Shown here one piece after another: positions 28,701 through 43,700 of a stretch of DNA of 64,000 nt. Position 1 is the first letter of the stretch. Every line of letters begins with the position of its first letter. Source of the DNA: Nectonema munidae (Eukaryota; Nematomorpha; Nectonematoida; Nectonematidae); contig JAUIRK010000101.1 in the NCBI GenBank assembly GCA_030549495.1, positions 558,001 to 622,000 of the forward strand, given 5' to 3'. The notes under the pieces were generated by a model. That model saw nothing but the letters and a program-made list of their open reading frames with translations, had not been told where the DNA came from and searched no databases. The position numbers and the translations under genes were made by a program.

Positions 28701-31700
28701 ATAATAATCTCTTATCTCCCCATCAGCATGACTTTCTCCCGAAAAAGTCGACAATATCCAACCTCATCGAATTTTCAAATGAGGTAACCTTAACAATGAA
28801 TGAAAGTAAAACTATTAACGTGCTTTACTTGGATTTTTAAAAAGCTTTTGATAGGGTTCCTGAAAAATAGGCGTGTTCTAAAGTTAAAATCTTTTGGAAT
28901 TGATGGCAAGCTTTTATCTTGGCTGAAAGATTATATTTTTAAATAGAAAACACGTTGTCCGTTTGAATGGAAAAACATTAAACAGCTGTCAAATTATCAG
29001 TGGAATACCACATGGTTCTGTGATAGGATCTTTATTTTTTACAATTTTCATCAACGATGTTACTTTCGACTTGAATTCATATGTAAAAGCTTTTGTTGAT
29101 GACATCAAGTTGTTTAACTACTCGGAAAAAATTCAAATGCATCTTTACAAAACGATTTATATTGTTTATTTATATGAATGGTCTATAAAATGGGACTTGA
29201 GCTTCAACTTATCCAAGTGCCAGCATCTTCAAATTGGAAAACCAAATTCTGATCAATTCTTTTTAGGTGGTGTGACTTTGTCTAAAGTTCATGAACACAA
29301 TGACTTGGGATTAATTTTCGACTCAAAGCTGAATTTTAATCTCCATGTTTCAAAACTTGTAAAAAAGGCATACTCAACGATACATATGTTGAAAAATACT
29401 TTTGTAATATCAAACAGTGAAATTGCTGTACACCTTTTCAAGTCCTTGGTAAGACCAATTCTTGAATACGCAAATGTAATTTATGTGGATTGCTCTGCGA
29501 GTAATTTCAAGAAAATTCAAAAAAACTTCACAAAAAGTTTACTGCTATGAGAAATTTTCCTTATTCTGAAAGAATGAAAGTTTTGAACTTATCTTCACTT
29601 TATTATAGAATAAAGAGAAATGAAATGTTTACGATTTTCAACATTGTAAAAAAAATATGATAATAAAAGAAGATGTCCTGCCTCATTTTTCAACAAGAAT
29701 TTCTAGATCGAATTGCTTCAAATTTAAAGCTGAAAGTTTCCAGAACAAGCATCGCCAAACATTTCTAATACAAAGAGTTTTGAAGATAGGAATTTATTGC
29801 CCAGTGAAATTGTGAATTCTACTACGTTGAATGAATTTAAAAACAAACCTTACAGGCATTAGCCTCAATTTTGCTTAAATAAATCCATTATAACAAATAA
29901 TTCAAAATAATATAACAATTAAAACAAATTTAGAAAGACTAATCTTCTGTCTTGTTTTAATGAAATTTTATATATTTAAAGTAGATTTTCTTGGTACACT
30001 ATTTATCAAAGATATAAGTTTGTTTTTTAATTGAAAAATCATGTATAGACTAGAGGCCTACACGGGTTCTAAAAATTGCCACACCCACCCCATCCCGGCA
30101 TTTTATTATTTTGCTCTCGTTCCGCACAGGCAATAGAAAAAATAAAAATACCCGCAATCGCGCTGCACTTAAATTGTTTAATCACGCACCAAATCCGCAA
30201 TTTTAAATTTGAAGCCGCACCAAACCCGCAAATTTAAATTTAAACCATCAACCGCCCAACTTAACAAAAAGCTACTCTTTTTAAAAATTCGATTTTTTTA
30301 TGATGTATAAAAGTTTAAGATTTATAACAAATTTTTTTTATTGTTTTTATCATCGGCAGTTTGGATTTTTAAAGCTCATCCTGCAGAAAAAAGATGACAA
30401 GCAAGACTGAAGTTACGCTCACTAGCAGCTCTTGTTGCCATGAGACATAAAAGATTACGCGGAACAACATAAGTGTAGAAAAATTTCTACAATATAATGC
30501 TATCTAATAAAAAATGTTCTATATCTGAAGAAACATTGGGTGTGTGATGTACTTACTTATTTAAACTTTATACAATCAGATATGAGATCTATGAATGAAT
30601 ATCTTATATGGTTTTTTAAGAATTAATTCTTAAATTACAGCAATTTTACTAGTTAACCCGCAATAACCAGCAGTACTAATATTGAACCCGCTACCGCTCT
30701 TCCACGCAGTAAGATTTAAACAAATGACCCGCACCCGCAATTTATGTTTGAGTCCCGCAAACCCGCGCGAATGGCCCGCCGGCGCAGGCCTCTAGTATAG
30801 ACGTGAGCTGAGTTGAAATATTCGTACATCAGAGGATAAGGGACAAAGAACGAACCTGGCTAAGCTCCATCTGACATTTTATATCATAATTAACCCTTAA
30901 AAGGCTATCAACTCTACTCATTTAGATAAAGATGTTTTGCGCACCACGATGAAAGAAACGCAATTGGAATCCTTTCCAGCTCTGAAAGATGAAGATTTGG
31001 TGGAACTAGTTTATCGCAATAAAGATGGGAATGAGTGTCACGTTGTTAGTGGTAAAGGGTGTTTGAAGAATGCGGAATGTAAACTGGCTGACAACCGCGA
31101 AAAATGTTTCTGCCAAAAAGGATTTATGATGGCGATTGACTCAAACATTTGTCTAAGTACTGTTTTCATTAATATTTTATATCATAATAGAAGAGGAATT
31201 TATTTTTGACAAAAAACCCCACTTTTTTGACTTAATAGGCAAATAAAATTTTTCTTATTTTTTTTTGATATTTTTTATCATCTTTTTTATTTAGATAATT
31301 GAATATTGACTTAATAAAAATAATAAAATTTTTAAATTTGATCTATAAAAAAATTTTAAAATTGAAAAAAATAGCAAAGTGATATAAAATTAGTTGTGCA
31401 AAAAATTAAATTTATGGAGTTTTATTTTCCCTTCCTCACCAACCCATGACATAAAATCAAAAAAATACAAATTAAATGAATGTAATAGAGTATATAGGAA
31501 TGGAACTTTTTTATCGGCGTTGTCTATCTATTTTGGCGTTGCTACTTGGGGTGTGCAACTACTTGGCGCTAAAATTATAATAAAGGAAAAAAATTTTTCT
31601 TCATCATCACTATTTGAAATATATCTATACCTACTTTTAAAATAAATATTATAAAATTAAAAAACTGAATTATGCCGGATTCAATCATCGCACTAAAATA

Positions 31701-34700
31701 ACAAATTGAAACCCATCGGTAATTAAAAGATAAAACTTTTAAACCATATATTCCAATTGCAAATTAACTAAATTCCCTTTCGATTATAAATTTCAAAAAC
31801 AAAATGCCATGTTTGTTAACTCACTAAAATATCGTATTCAAAAATCATAATGTAATATAAACCAAACACTGAACCTATAAAAACAAAAAAGTAAAAATAG
31901 TTAGAGATAAATATAAACAAATTTAATTAAAATATCAATAAATATGTAAGATGATATAGATTTAAAAATTATAGAGATAAATATATGTATGCCCTTTGAA
32001 TAAGAATAATATTTTAACTTCCAAATTTGTTTTGTTAAACATTGTCTTGTATATACTAGAAAAAAGAGTTATGAATTTTAAAAATAAAAATCCAAATACA
32101 ATGGTGAACAAAACTCAAAATGGAGATGAATGAAGTTTTAATTATTTTTTGAAGAAGGCCCTATTTGTGAAATTGATTAGGAAGTTATTAGATACTAAAT
32201 CAGCTCAAAAGTTTGTGACTTTTTACTATAATTCTTCATTATAATCTTCTTGCTTTCTTATTACTTTCCAATAGATCTAAGATGCTCTCTACTTCACAAA
32301 TTAAAAAATCTCCTTTACATATTCGCTCTTTATTTATTTTTAATTTATTTAACAACTATTTTGAACTTTGAATCGCTACATCGTTTTTGATCTGTAGAAA
32401 ATTTTCATACAAAAATATTTTGTTTTCTTTGGTTTAGGAAAAGATTAATATATATTAATTTCATTGAATATTAACCAACAATCCCTTGTTATTCCAAGAT
32501 ACTTGTAAATATTTTAAAGTTTTGCTTTGTTCTAGAAGTCAAGAATACTTTTTTCAACGAGTATTCACATTGAATTTTTTTTGGAATTTTACTTAAACTT
32601 AAAAGAAGGAGAATATAATATCAAATATTATTATCTTCTTAGTATACTTATTTTAAATGGCATATCAGTTTACTATTTAATTTAACACGCTAATTAACTA
32701 ACTAACCACTAAAAATGTAAAAAAAAATGGTTTGAAAAGACAAATATCTTCATTTTTAATCTCTTTTCATTGAGGAATGATTGACGTTAGATCATGACGC
32801 TACACACGCACATTTCAAAGAGGTACACCAAAATATTTCCTGCATAAAATATAAGAAGAAGAAGAAGAATTTATTTTTGATGTTATATGTGATAAAAGAG
32901 AGATTCAATACAGGATACGGTAGAGGCAGAATTGCAAAGATCATAATAATAGAAAAAAAATAATAGATAAATTGTGATAATCTTGGATAATCAAAAGGCG
33001 ATTAAGCCGCTAGCATGACTTGTACAAATAGTGAGTGTAGAAGCATATTGAAATATGTACATAAAATGCAATGTGTATAGGTAATCAAACAATAGTACCT
33101 GCACATATAAAGAATGAAATACATAATTTCTTCTAATTATTCAGAGAGAAAATAAACAAAGGAGTAAACTATTGGGAAAGAGAAAGAGATATGTCAACAC
33201 TTGTTAAATACGAAACATTTGGACAAAGAGTACTGTGCATGATATATATAGAGGCGAATACATGCGTTTTACCTCAAAACATACACCATTCAGTACATAG
33301 ACAGGATTGTTATAAGAAGCATATAGCTAATGTATCACAGGAATAATTGCTTGAAAATGACAAGTTGTATAGCTTTGCTTCAGTCATTCTTAAAAAAAAA
33401 ATTTGAGTTTTTTTTTTCATTCTTAAAAGGTGAGGTTTTTAGATTTCTGTTTTCTAAAAAGTTAAGGTCTCAAGATCGTAAACTTTTAGTTTTTGTAGTG
33501 TCCAGTATCAATTTCTTTCAAAAAAATAAGTTTGTAGTTTACATTGATTTGAATAGTTATAAGCTTTATCCTTACATATTGTACAGACAATGCTCAAACT
33601 GCTGTCTGTTTGGACACAAGGCATCAAAGTGTACTAGAAAACCTATTTGTAGGTACTGTTCTAAAAATCACAATGGTAGTTCTTGTGATATGGCTTCTAA
33701 TCAATTAACGTGCGCAACTTGTAAGTTTTTTTGTCGTGAAAAAACTGATCATTCAGCATTTGATTTCGCTTATCCATCAGTGCAAAAAGAAGTTGAAAGG
33801 GTCAAGTTTAATACAAACTATTATGAATTATGAATCAAACAATCATTCATATTTTCAAAATTATTTTTTGTTTAATTTTGCTGAATTGAATACATATTTC
33901 TCTAGTAGTAGTAACACTTCTCTTCTTACTCTTTCTGATGCTATATAAAATATAATACTTGATGTTGGAAATCTTCCAGCGGTTTGCACAAACCTTTATA
34001 TTTCACACTTCATTTCTTTTGAATACATATATTTTCATTAAAATTCAGTATAAAATTACCTTATATCTCTGTTCATTCTTATTAATATTTTCATTTTATT
34101 TAAATAAACTTACTTACTTACTTACTTAAAAACTATACGAAACTAAAATAAATGAAAGTAAAAAATGAATCCTAATGCGAAATATATAGATCATGATCCT
34201 AGATAAACCATATAAGCGGAGATATGGAAATATAATAGACATTTCATTTATATCAATTTCTTCTTCATTTTTTTTAAATATATTTAGTTTTCACTCAGTA
34301 AAAAATTTAACAAATCTTTATATATTTGTTTAAATGTATTTTCGTATTAATTACAAAAAAATAATTACTTGTTTATTGAATTTTCTAATTGTGTTTATTC
34401 ATTATATATTATATTATCTCAATTTTTTTTCAAATCAATTTTTGAATTTGGAAAAATGTTCCAGGTATTTTAAGTAGGTGTCTTTTACTTATTTATTTAT
34501 ATTAGTTATACTCGGTAAATCCCATTTCTCGTATATATTAGTTAAATATATGAAAATAGTTTTAAAATAATTCAATTTTATAGACATTTGCAAATCTATA
34601 TAATGTTGAAAAGAAAAAATATAGCATTAATATTTTCCCTATTTCCATTCAAGACAAGAGGTAATTAAAAACTAAAAATTGCCCTAATTTCCAATTCCAT

Positions 34701-37700
34701 ATGATATATATAAATAACTGGAACCAAAGCTAATTGCTTTTCTTTTTCTAAAATTATATGAGCAGTATTTAAGGAAACGATTTGGAATAAAACTTTAGAA
34801 AAGAGAGCGCTAAACCATGCTTATGGAGTATTTAGAAATTGATGAGTATGTAAAATGTTGGAAGAATTTAACGAAATTATAAAATATTGGCGTTAGCTAG
34901 CTACCCAATCAGTATTTAAATACGTGCGGTAACCGAGTACTTATAAACGATTTTTCTTGACATTGCCAAGAATGATGAAGGCTGTAAACCAACTCTTGAG
35001 AGACCAAAATAAAATATATAAGGGAAGAATGAAGTTGGCAAATAAAGGTCGATTTTGCCGAAATTGAATTTTATTCTCTGTCATAACAAATACCAGCCTT
35101 ACTGGCATTTGGAATCTTGAGAAACTAAAAGGAAGAGTTATGTCTAAATGAATAAGCTTTATACGTAAAATAAAACACCCCTGGGATTTACCATTCACTT
35201 ATATCCGAGTTTTTTGCTCAATTCATTTGAATAGTCCAAATTTATTCAAAAAATGTTCAAAATAATTGGTTTGATTTTAGCCTTCTAATTTGATTGATTT
35301 AAAAAAATTTGCGAATTAAGAGAATTTGTTATTGCCTAATATACTTTGATATATGATTCTAAATAAAATCTTAAATTTATCAAATATGCCTATTCTTGGA
35401 TTGATCAAAAATTAGTTGTTTATCCTTGGATTCATTTAAAAATTACTATTACTTTATTTCGTTACATAAATTTATATATATAGATTTAAATAATATGAGT
35501 AAAATAAATTATCTAAGTGTTAAATATAAATTGATCAAATATTGATATAAAAAAGTTCAATAAAATGGTATTTTTAAATATTTTATATTTAAATTTATTT
35601 ATTTACTTCAATATTTTTTTTAGAAAATTATATTTTTTTTAGAATACAAAGTTTTTGATTTTGAATTTATCATCAAGTACTTTGAAAATAAAGAACTGAT
35701 ATATCAAAAATCGATGTCGGATTATGATTCAGAGAGTTTTGCTGACATTAAACTTTTTGCCGAAAAAGGGGTACATTCTTTGATTCTATTATTTTTCTAC
35801 CTCAAAAATTAATAAACGAAAATAGAGTTTAAACAGGATAATTGAAAAGTTACATTCTTAATTTAATAAAATATATTAATGTTTTTAGCTCAAATTTTCA
35901 ATACTAAATTCAAAACTGAACAATTACTTCTTGGATGTCAAAGTTAACGAAATTTTGCCGAATTTGAAGGAAAAAATGGGGGTTGGTGTGATTCTCAAGA
36001 CGAGCATATTTGTTTTACAGGTACGTTTTAATTTAAATACCCTTGAATTTGATTTATTTTTTTGCACAATTGAGTTTAGGTAAAATAATTTTTATTTTTA
36101 TGTTCAGTTATATGCTTAAGTAAGGGTAAGGGTAAGGATACAGTGGGGTGTTTTCATCGAAAAGGCACAATTGCGTCGTTTGTATCAAACTATGAGGAAA
36201 TTAGGTTTGATGCAGGATCGAACCCACGACCTTGAGTTATCGAAATTCAGTATCTAACCAACCTTACTCACGTCCTTAAGCTTAAGTAGCATTCATGTGT
36301 TAAAAATATTTTTTGTTGATTGTGGATATTGAATTAACAATCAGAGTGATTGTGAACCATGAATAGCAAATTCGATTCTTGTGTATATTTTGTTTTTCAC
36401 GCAAATGTTGTGTTTATATATATATTCACTTTTTCAACCTATCCGCAAAAGATTTGTTATATTATGCATATACTTCTTACTTGAATGTAAACTACTTTTC
36501 AAAAGTGTTTGATGTATGAATTTTGATACTATTTCTGTATTTATATAAAAATAGACGTGGACTTATTTCTTCACTATATAATTAAAGGATATAAAAAAAC
36601 TCCATTGGATGAATTGAAGAATGTTTTGCAAATTTCTTGAAGCAAATTATAACTTTTGGTTTTTTAATACTTTATTACATGGACGTATACAAAGGAGAAT
36701 TATGAAAACTTTGAGGGCAAAAGAGTGGAAATAAAATATATTATGTTTTTTATGCTGTTATTTACGCCTCTCCTGATAGTAAAGTCTTTCAATAAAAATT
36801 TACGTTTTTTTCAAAATTTCAGCCAACATAAATAGATGCAATCAAAATATCTTTAAAGAGAGGAGAAAGGGTGCATAAAACAAAAAATATACTAATCAAC
36901 AATATATCTATTATTTATTGCTTTCAAAGTTATTGAATACTTGAGTCTATTATTTACTAATTACAGCTGTTTATATGTTAATTATTATCAGTTTGTCTTA
37001 TACCTAGGGTTGCCAACTTTTTAAAATTTTAATAAAGGACAATATAAATGCTCAACTGGAAAATTTTTCTTTGAGAGCAAAAAAAGCTCAACCACTCTAA
37101 AAGTTTGTTTTTGCCTACCCCCACGTCAAGCAGTACTTGACGAGCACGGACCTGTATATAAATACAGCGAACTCTTTTAATCTTTTATCAATGCATGATT
37201 AAACAAAAAACAAAAATTATAATTTATTAATTGCACATTTTATTTTTAAAATTACATTTGCTTTGGTTTTTTTGCTGCTTTAAGCAGCGCAAAATACTGG
37301 TTTATTTTTTCAGGAAACTTCAGACATGTATATGTCTTTCAAATTAAAGTTTATGAAAAGTTCATTTTTTATCAGCTCTACTGAACATTTGTTCCTGACA
37401 TTTCTCCACTTGGATGATATAACACTAAAATTCTTTCACAGAATGCACACGTTCATGGTATTGATAGTACAAATGAAACAATTTTGAAAAGATTTGAGCA
37501 TTTGACACCCGAAGTTTTAAAAATTTTGTTCCATTTACTTTACTACTTGTTGTACACTTTGCAAAATCTTCTGAACACTTCATAATATCAAAACAATTTT
37601 GAAGAGTCATTATTTCATCGAAAAGATCATCAATATTCAACTCCAGTTTATCTTTTAGTTTCAAATCTTCAACAATTTCTAAAATATTTTGATATTGTTG

Positions 37701-40700
37701 TAATGAATTCTCCAAACAACTCAAAATTGATAATTTACCAAACGTTGAATCTTCATTGAAGTTAAATCTTTTCTCAAAATAGGTAATACTGTGATAAAAA
37801 AAGATTTGAAGTCTTTAATTGTCTTTTTAGCTTCATCAGCATCTAAATTTTTAAGAAGTTGTTGAACATGATAGCCAAAAAATTCTTCAGAATGTCGAGA
37901 CTTCAATTTATTTCTCAAATTAGTCAAAATATTGAAAAGATCAGGTTCCAAAGTTTCATTTTTCTCAAGTTGTTGCACAGATAGTTTAAAAATTTCAATC
38001 ACGTTTTGCAAAAACAAAAAATATATTTCAATAATTTGTGAAATTTGTGTTGACTCATCATCGATTAAAAGAAGTTTGAGCAATTGTTTAGAGCAATCAG
38101 TTGGACTGCTCAAAAAATATGAACTTAAAGCTTTCCAGGAATGTAATATTCTTTCAATGCAGGGCAAAAGAGACACCCACATAGTAGGTACATGAGGAAG
38201 AATCTCAAGAAACTCCGTATCCACAAACAAATGAAAGTCTAAGATTTTCACGTTTTTTTGCTGAGACTGAAAAATGGCTGTAAATTTTCAATACAATTGT
38301 TTTCTATGTCGACGTTCAAGTTTCCCATACCACACTTTATTGTATTATGTAAAATATGGGCATTGTAATTAGCCTTAATAACATTATTATTTAATGTGAG
38401 GATAGAGAATGTTTACTTCCAAAATTGCAATTAGCGTTATCTGCACTTAAACATGATACTTTTTCCCAATCAAGCTGTAAACTTGCCATAGTGTTTTTTA
38501 AACAGTTGAATATTCCATCAGCACTTTTGTTTGCATTCTCAAAAAATCAATAACACAATTTACTGTACCGAATTCCCTATTGAAATATTGAACACAGACT
38601 GGGAACATTTTCATGTTTTTGTGGTTTGAGGCATCTATCTGAAGACCAAAAAATAGGAGGTTCGTGGTTTTTCAAATCTTTAATAACTTCTTCTAGTGCT
38701 TTTTTACCAAGAACATTCATGGCAATCGCCTCTGACTTAGTTCGACCACAAGAAACTTTTGCTGCTATTTTAGAATCATGATAAATTCTCGAATTCAGCT
38801 TTAAACTACCATCAAGTGAGTTAGAAGAAAGATTATGTTTTACAGTATGATATATTTGAGCTAGTTCTGAAGCAACAACACCATCTTCTTCTTTGGAATT
38901 TATTTTTACGTGGAACTTATCAAAAAGAGAGGTATAACCAACAGCTCTACATTTATTTCTATGTCCCTCTGAGTTTTTATGTTGCTTTACATCTAAAACA
39001 CCCATGTATCCAATTTTAGACGTACTGTGACAAATGATGCACTTTGCTTCTTCTGAATTATCAGTTTTCTGCAGCAATTCGTATTCTTTTTTCCAATCTT
39101 CATTAAAAGATCTTTTTAGATCTTTTTTTCATCGGAGGTTCCATTATTTGAAGATCAAGTATTATAATTAAAAAGAATGGATTTTGAAAATGACTGTTAA
39201 AGACTTAAAAAATCAAAAAATTAAAAATTAAAACATTTTTTATAAATGAATTTAAATTCGAAAAACATAAAAAAAAAACTCTCCATTAAAAAGTGCAACC
39301 TAGAAAGTGTCGTACTATTTGCTTTAAATAAACTTCAAGCAGTACGGTCAAGATTTTCCAAAAAAAATAATCTAAATAGGGTCCAAAAATAATCCAAAAT
39401 AGTCCAAAAAACTAAAACAAAAAAAACTAAAAACTGAGCCATCTAGTTTTACACTCTCAATCTTTACAGAATTTCTGTTGATACTTCTTTTTTCCCAACA
39501 TAACTTATAAAAATTATTTTATCTGTTAAAAAAACAAAATATTAAAATTATCAATCAGTTTGCATTATTTGCTTATCTATTATGACATTCCTGGAATTTT
39601 ATGATGAATATAATTAATAACAATAAAATAAATTCTAATAAATGAACTTTTATTCAAAAGCAAAAATCTAAAAAAAAATACGCTTATAGAAATACACAAA
39701 AATACACAGATTTTGGTTTGAATAAATAATTACTTTATATAAAAAATAATTACGTCTATCTTGAAAGTTTTAAACTTTGATTCCAAAATTAATAATAACT
39801 CCTTAAATTAATGTCTAAAATGGTGAAAAAATCTAAAAAAAACTATTAATCTAAAGTTTTTTTGTAATATAAAAAATATAAATAATCTTGATTTAGATTT
39901 AAGTATTTTAAATTTGCAGCACTTCAGGTTTAAAATTAGAACTAGTTAGAAGATAGTTAAAAATAAAGGACATTTAGCGTCCTATGTAAAAATGAAAAAG
40001 GACAAGGACAAAAAAAATAAAAGACTGTCCTTTGTAATAAAGGACAGTTGGCAGCCCAATGCCCATACTAATATTACCAGTTTAATAGTAAAAAGATGGT
40101 AAACTTAATTTTTGCAAATCCATTACCATCTAAAAAAGATATAAGTAGTAATAGTATTATTTGAAGAATAGTAGCAACATTTTTTAGTTAAAATTGCTAA
40201 CAAAAATAGGAAATAAACTGTAAATAAAATTTTGTGAATCGTATATTTTCAATAAATTTTAGTCAATTTATAATTTTGCTTTTTTCAACATTTACTAGAT
40301 ATTAAATCCTTTGATAATTTTACCCATAAGTAAGTAAGTAATTTATTTTCAAGAGTTGATAAATCAAAAGAATATATAAATTACAAAGGATTAAAATTTC
40401 AAACACTTGGAAAATTCGTAATATAAGGTATTGAAGAGAAGCATGAAATATAAATTGAAAAGATGACTTTTGATGGTCAGTGCCAAAGGCCAGTGAGCCG
40501 CTTGTACATGCCAACCTTTCGCAAAAATTGATAGTGCAATCAGAAAAAGAAAAAATGGATGTGGAAAATAGGAGTAGAGTGACTGTAAAAGAGTAAATGA
40601 TAAAGAAAGTTAACATATATATAATATCACTAAAAGTGAATAATCACAGTATATGTATACTGTACAAAAGAAAAGTCATGGATAGATGTAAAATATAAAA

Positions 40701-43700
40701 ATATCAGTAATATATAATTAAATATATATTGCTTGTCTATATAAATGAGCACTGTTGAAAGTTATGGGCACACATGAAATAAAGCAATAGGATGACCAGA
40801 AAGAAAAGTTTCGTGGGGCTAAATTAAATGTACAAGTAAAATTTTGAGTTAACTGGGTATAAAAAAGTGTTTGATCTAAAATTAGTATTTTGGCAAGGAA
40901 GATCATTAGTTAACAAATCATATAAAATAGAGTTATCGTTATAAGTTAAATCATTCATCATTGTAATAGTACATTTTTTAATAAAGTTGATCCTTTGAAC
41001 AAATTTACATTGATTACTCAGGGTAGAATGATTAGAATTAACAGAGTCATCATGCATTTAAATTTTGTTAGATTATTATTAATGTCCCAACCGGATTCTT
41101 TATGTGTCAAAGAGCAAGATCTACAAACACTAGAATTACGACATTTAGAAGCGGTATGCCCTATCATACAATAGTTGAAGAGTAAAAGTTTAAAAAGAGT
41201 CTAAAATTAATTTTGCATAAAAATTTGTAAATAGAGGGACAGATTTTAAATGCCGCAATTATGAGTTCAAGATTTTTTACAGGCTTCCAGAAGAGATGTT
41301 CGCAAATTGCATCTCCATTCAGTAAGGTTTCAATACCCTTATTTTTCAAAACGATTGCAGGTAAAATAGATTCATCATTTAATGTAGAATAAACTAAAAA
41401 GGATATTTTTAGGAAAAACATTTTTTGAGTAATCAACTCTAGATTATTAGAATAGCCGTGGCCTTATCTGCTGAAGGTTTTTCTGGAAATTTTAATGAGA
41501 TTTAGTTTTTCAAATTCACAACTTTTTTAATGGGAACAGAACTGAGAGTTTGGGCAATATTATCAACAATATCTTTTATATTCTGATCTTTAGTAAAAAC
41601 CAAAATTTTGTGATTTTTCTTTACGATATCTGTATATGAAACTTTTTCTTTAGGCGCTATATTTTTCTTGATAATTTTCTTAGAGGAGCCTTTCGATAAA
41701 TTTTTAATTTCAGATCGTATTTCTTTTACAATTTCTGGAAGTTCAGAGTTTGAATAATTTGATAATGTTTGAATATTAGATTTAAAGTCTTATAATGATT
41801 TGGTCACTTTTGAAAATGGACTTTTTAAAAAATCCGTTTACGTATTTTTATTTGAGTGTTCATTTAAACAAAGTTTATAGGACCATCGAAGGCCCATAGG
41901 AAAAAATTTATCAATTTCCATATTAAAACTTTCACCCAAACCTTGACATTCATAACAAAATTATGAATTGCATAAAACATTAAGACATGTCTTTACAAGA
42001 GGTATTGTCGCATGTGGAACATGCCCAAGATTCTTTTAAGTCCCTTTCCTTCATTTAACAACAAAAGTAAAGAGTTTATTTAACGAATTTATACAGATTC
42101 AGAGTTAACAAATAAAACTTCCAGCCATTAAGATAATGGGATTGAAAAAAGAGAGGAAAAATGATTTGTTTTACCCATAATGATAGTTTAAATTATCGTG
42201 AATTATTTTTTATTAATTTATTATATATATGGCGTTAATATGCAAATATTTTTTAATATATTTTAATAATTTCATAAATACAATTAATTTACAATATCCC
42301 ATCTAGCGATGAGGCAAAAGCTCCGATTTCCAAGGGCATTTGGTGTGGCTTTGCTCCTGGATCTTTTTATTTTGTTATTTTGTATTTCAAAACTATTAAG
42401 AAGATTCAATCTTCAAGCTGTAGTCATTAAAATTGACTTTTATAACAATTAATTCAGGTGTTCTGTGTTCATTCTGAGTTTTTATGACTAGATATGCATT
42501 CCAGACTACTCACCCTGTGAAGAATAGCTAAATGTATTTGAAATAATATTTTATTAATTTTGAAAGCATTTTAATCAAAATTTGTTTTTTAAGTCTTATA
42601 ATATGAGGAATCTGAGTTTGTATGAAGAAATAAAACACTCCCTTTACTTGTCGGATGGAGAAATTGGATCAACAACTCTCATCGTAGATCTGATCAATTT
42701 TCCACTAGAAGAAAGTAATATTTATCACTATTTTGCGAAGAGATGACTTATTTTTTGTTATAATAATATTTCAATAATTCAGAAGATGAAAATAAGTGTA
42801 AGTACGAAGACCAAAGAACATGCCAATCAAACTCAAAATGCACATATATACTATCAAAACCCAAATGCATTTGCAAAATGGGATATCTGAAAAGTTTTTC
42901 CAAAGATAAGTGTATTAGTAAGATTCCTTCTTAACTGATAAATTTGAATATATTAAAATTAGATTCTTAAATATTTTTTTATAATTGTGATGTAAAAATA
43001 AGATAACGCTTTGTAGCTCATATTAAAAATTATTTATTTTAATATCGCATGATAATAAAAATAAAATAATAATTTTAACACTTTAGCTACCTTATTATTA
43101 AAAATGGAAGCGCTGCTGCTTACTATGCATATATCTTCCTCCTACTTACTATAATGTTTAATTGAATGGTTAGCTCAATTTTTAAGTGTTATTTTAAAGT
43201 AAAAATAATCATATTTACTTATCAATTAACATTTTGAAATGTAAGACATGATCGATTTCTGTAAGTTAATCTTAGTATTTTTGCATACTTGTTATGTTGA
43301 CTACGATTAGAATCTTACGAAGTGCTGCTTTGAGAATCAAATGCACATTTATCTTACCGGAATAACCTAAAACTGCTACAAATATTTTATTATCCAATAA
43401 AGTTTTTCGAAGAATGTTTATACAAATATGGAACTAAATATCATTCAATGAAGAAATAATATCTTAGCAACAATTACTATCTTGATTGATAAAATCAAAT
43501 TTGTTGTTGTTGAACCCCATATTATACTATCTCATCATTAGCGTAATCGGGCAGTCAAATAAAAAAAACAATATTTTGAGACTGAGTAGGTTTTTCCTTT
43601 TCAATAAGTAATCACAAGAAAAGTGTAGAATTTTGTCTGCACTTTCGCAACAACAAAGATAAATAAGTGTAAATTGAGGCAACTTACACAGATGCCACCT

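Larger units (their letters stand above)
27185..29935 (+). mobile_element. Decayed CR1-like LINE with PHD-finger ORF1
   Basis: ORF1 begins at 27236 with a PHD-like Cys cluster (CNVCTMKVEKMIMCSSC, then RWYCKKC), followed by a second ORF1 part. An endonuclease N-terminus is visible at about 28295 (LKVLYINANQLFKKLGELN). The middle of the endonuclease is deleted and RT resumes near 28560 (ITPVFKKGDRNKLSNNRPIS), with FVDD at 29092-29103. The RT is split by stops and frameshifts. The 3' boundary is approximate. Confidence 0.82.
37005..40059 (-). mobile_element. hAT transposon relic
   Basis: Ends TAGGGTTGCCAACT (left) and inverse AGTTGGCAGCCCAA (right), each followed inward by AAAGGACA motifs. It encodes a broken hAT-like transposase on the minus strand (38577-39077, 37721-38251, 37425-37724 plus the shifted stretch between). 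An exact 8-bp flanking duplication could not be confirmed. It lies antisense in intron 16. Confidence 0.8.

Noticed and set aside
33580-33740. CCHC knuckles as a retroviral gag
   Set aside because: No protease, integrase or terminal repeats nearby; the knuckle array and TTAC tail fit a LINE ORF1.
36118-36140. Telomere-like TAAGGG repeats
   Set aside because: Only three units, forming the tail of a minus-strand SINE copy.
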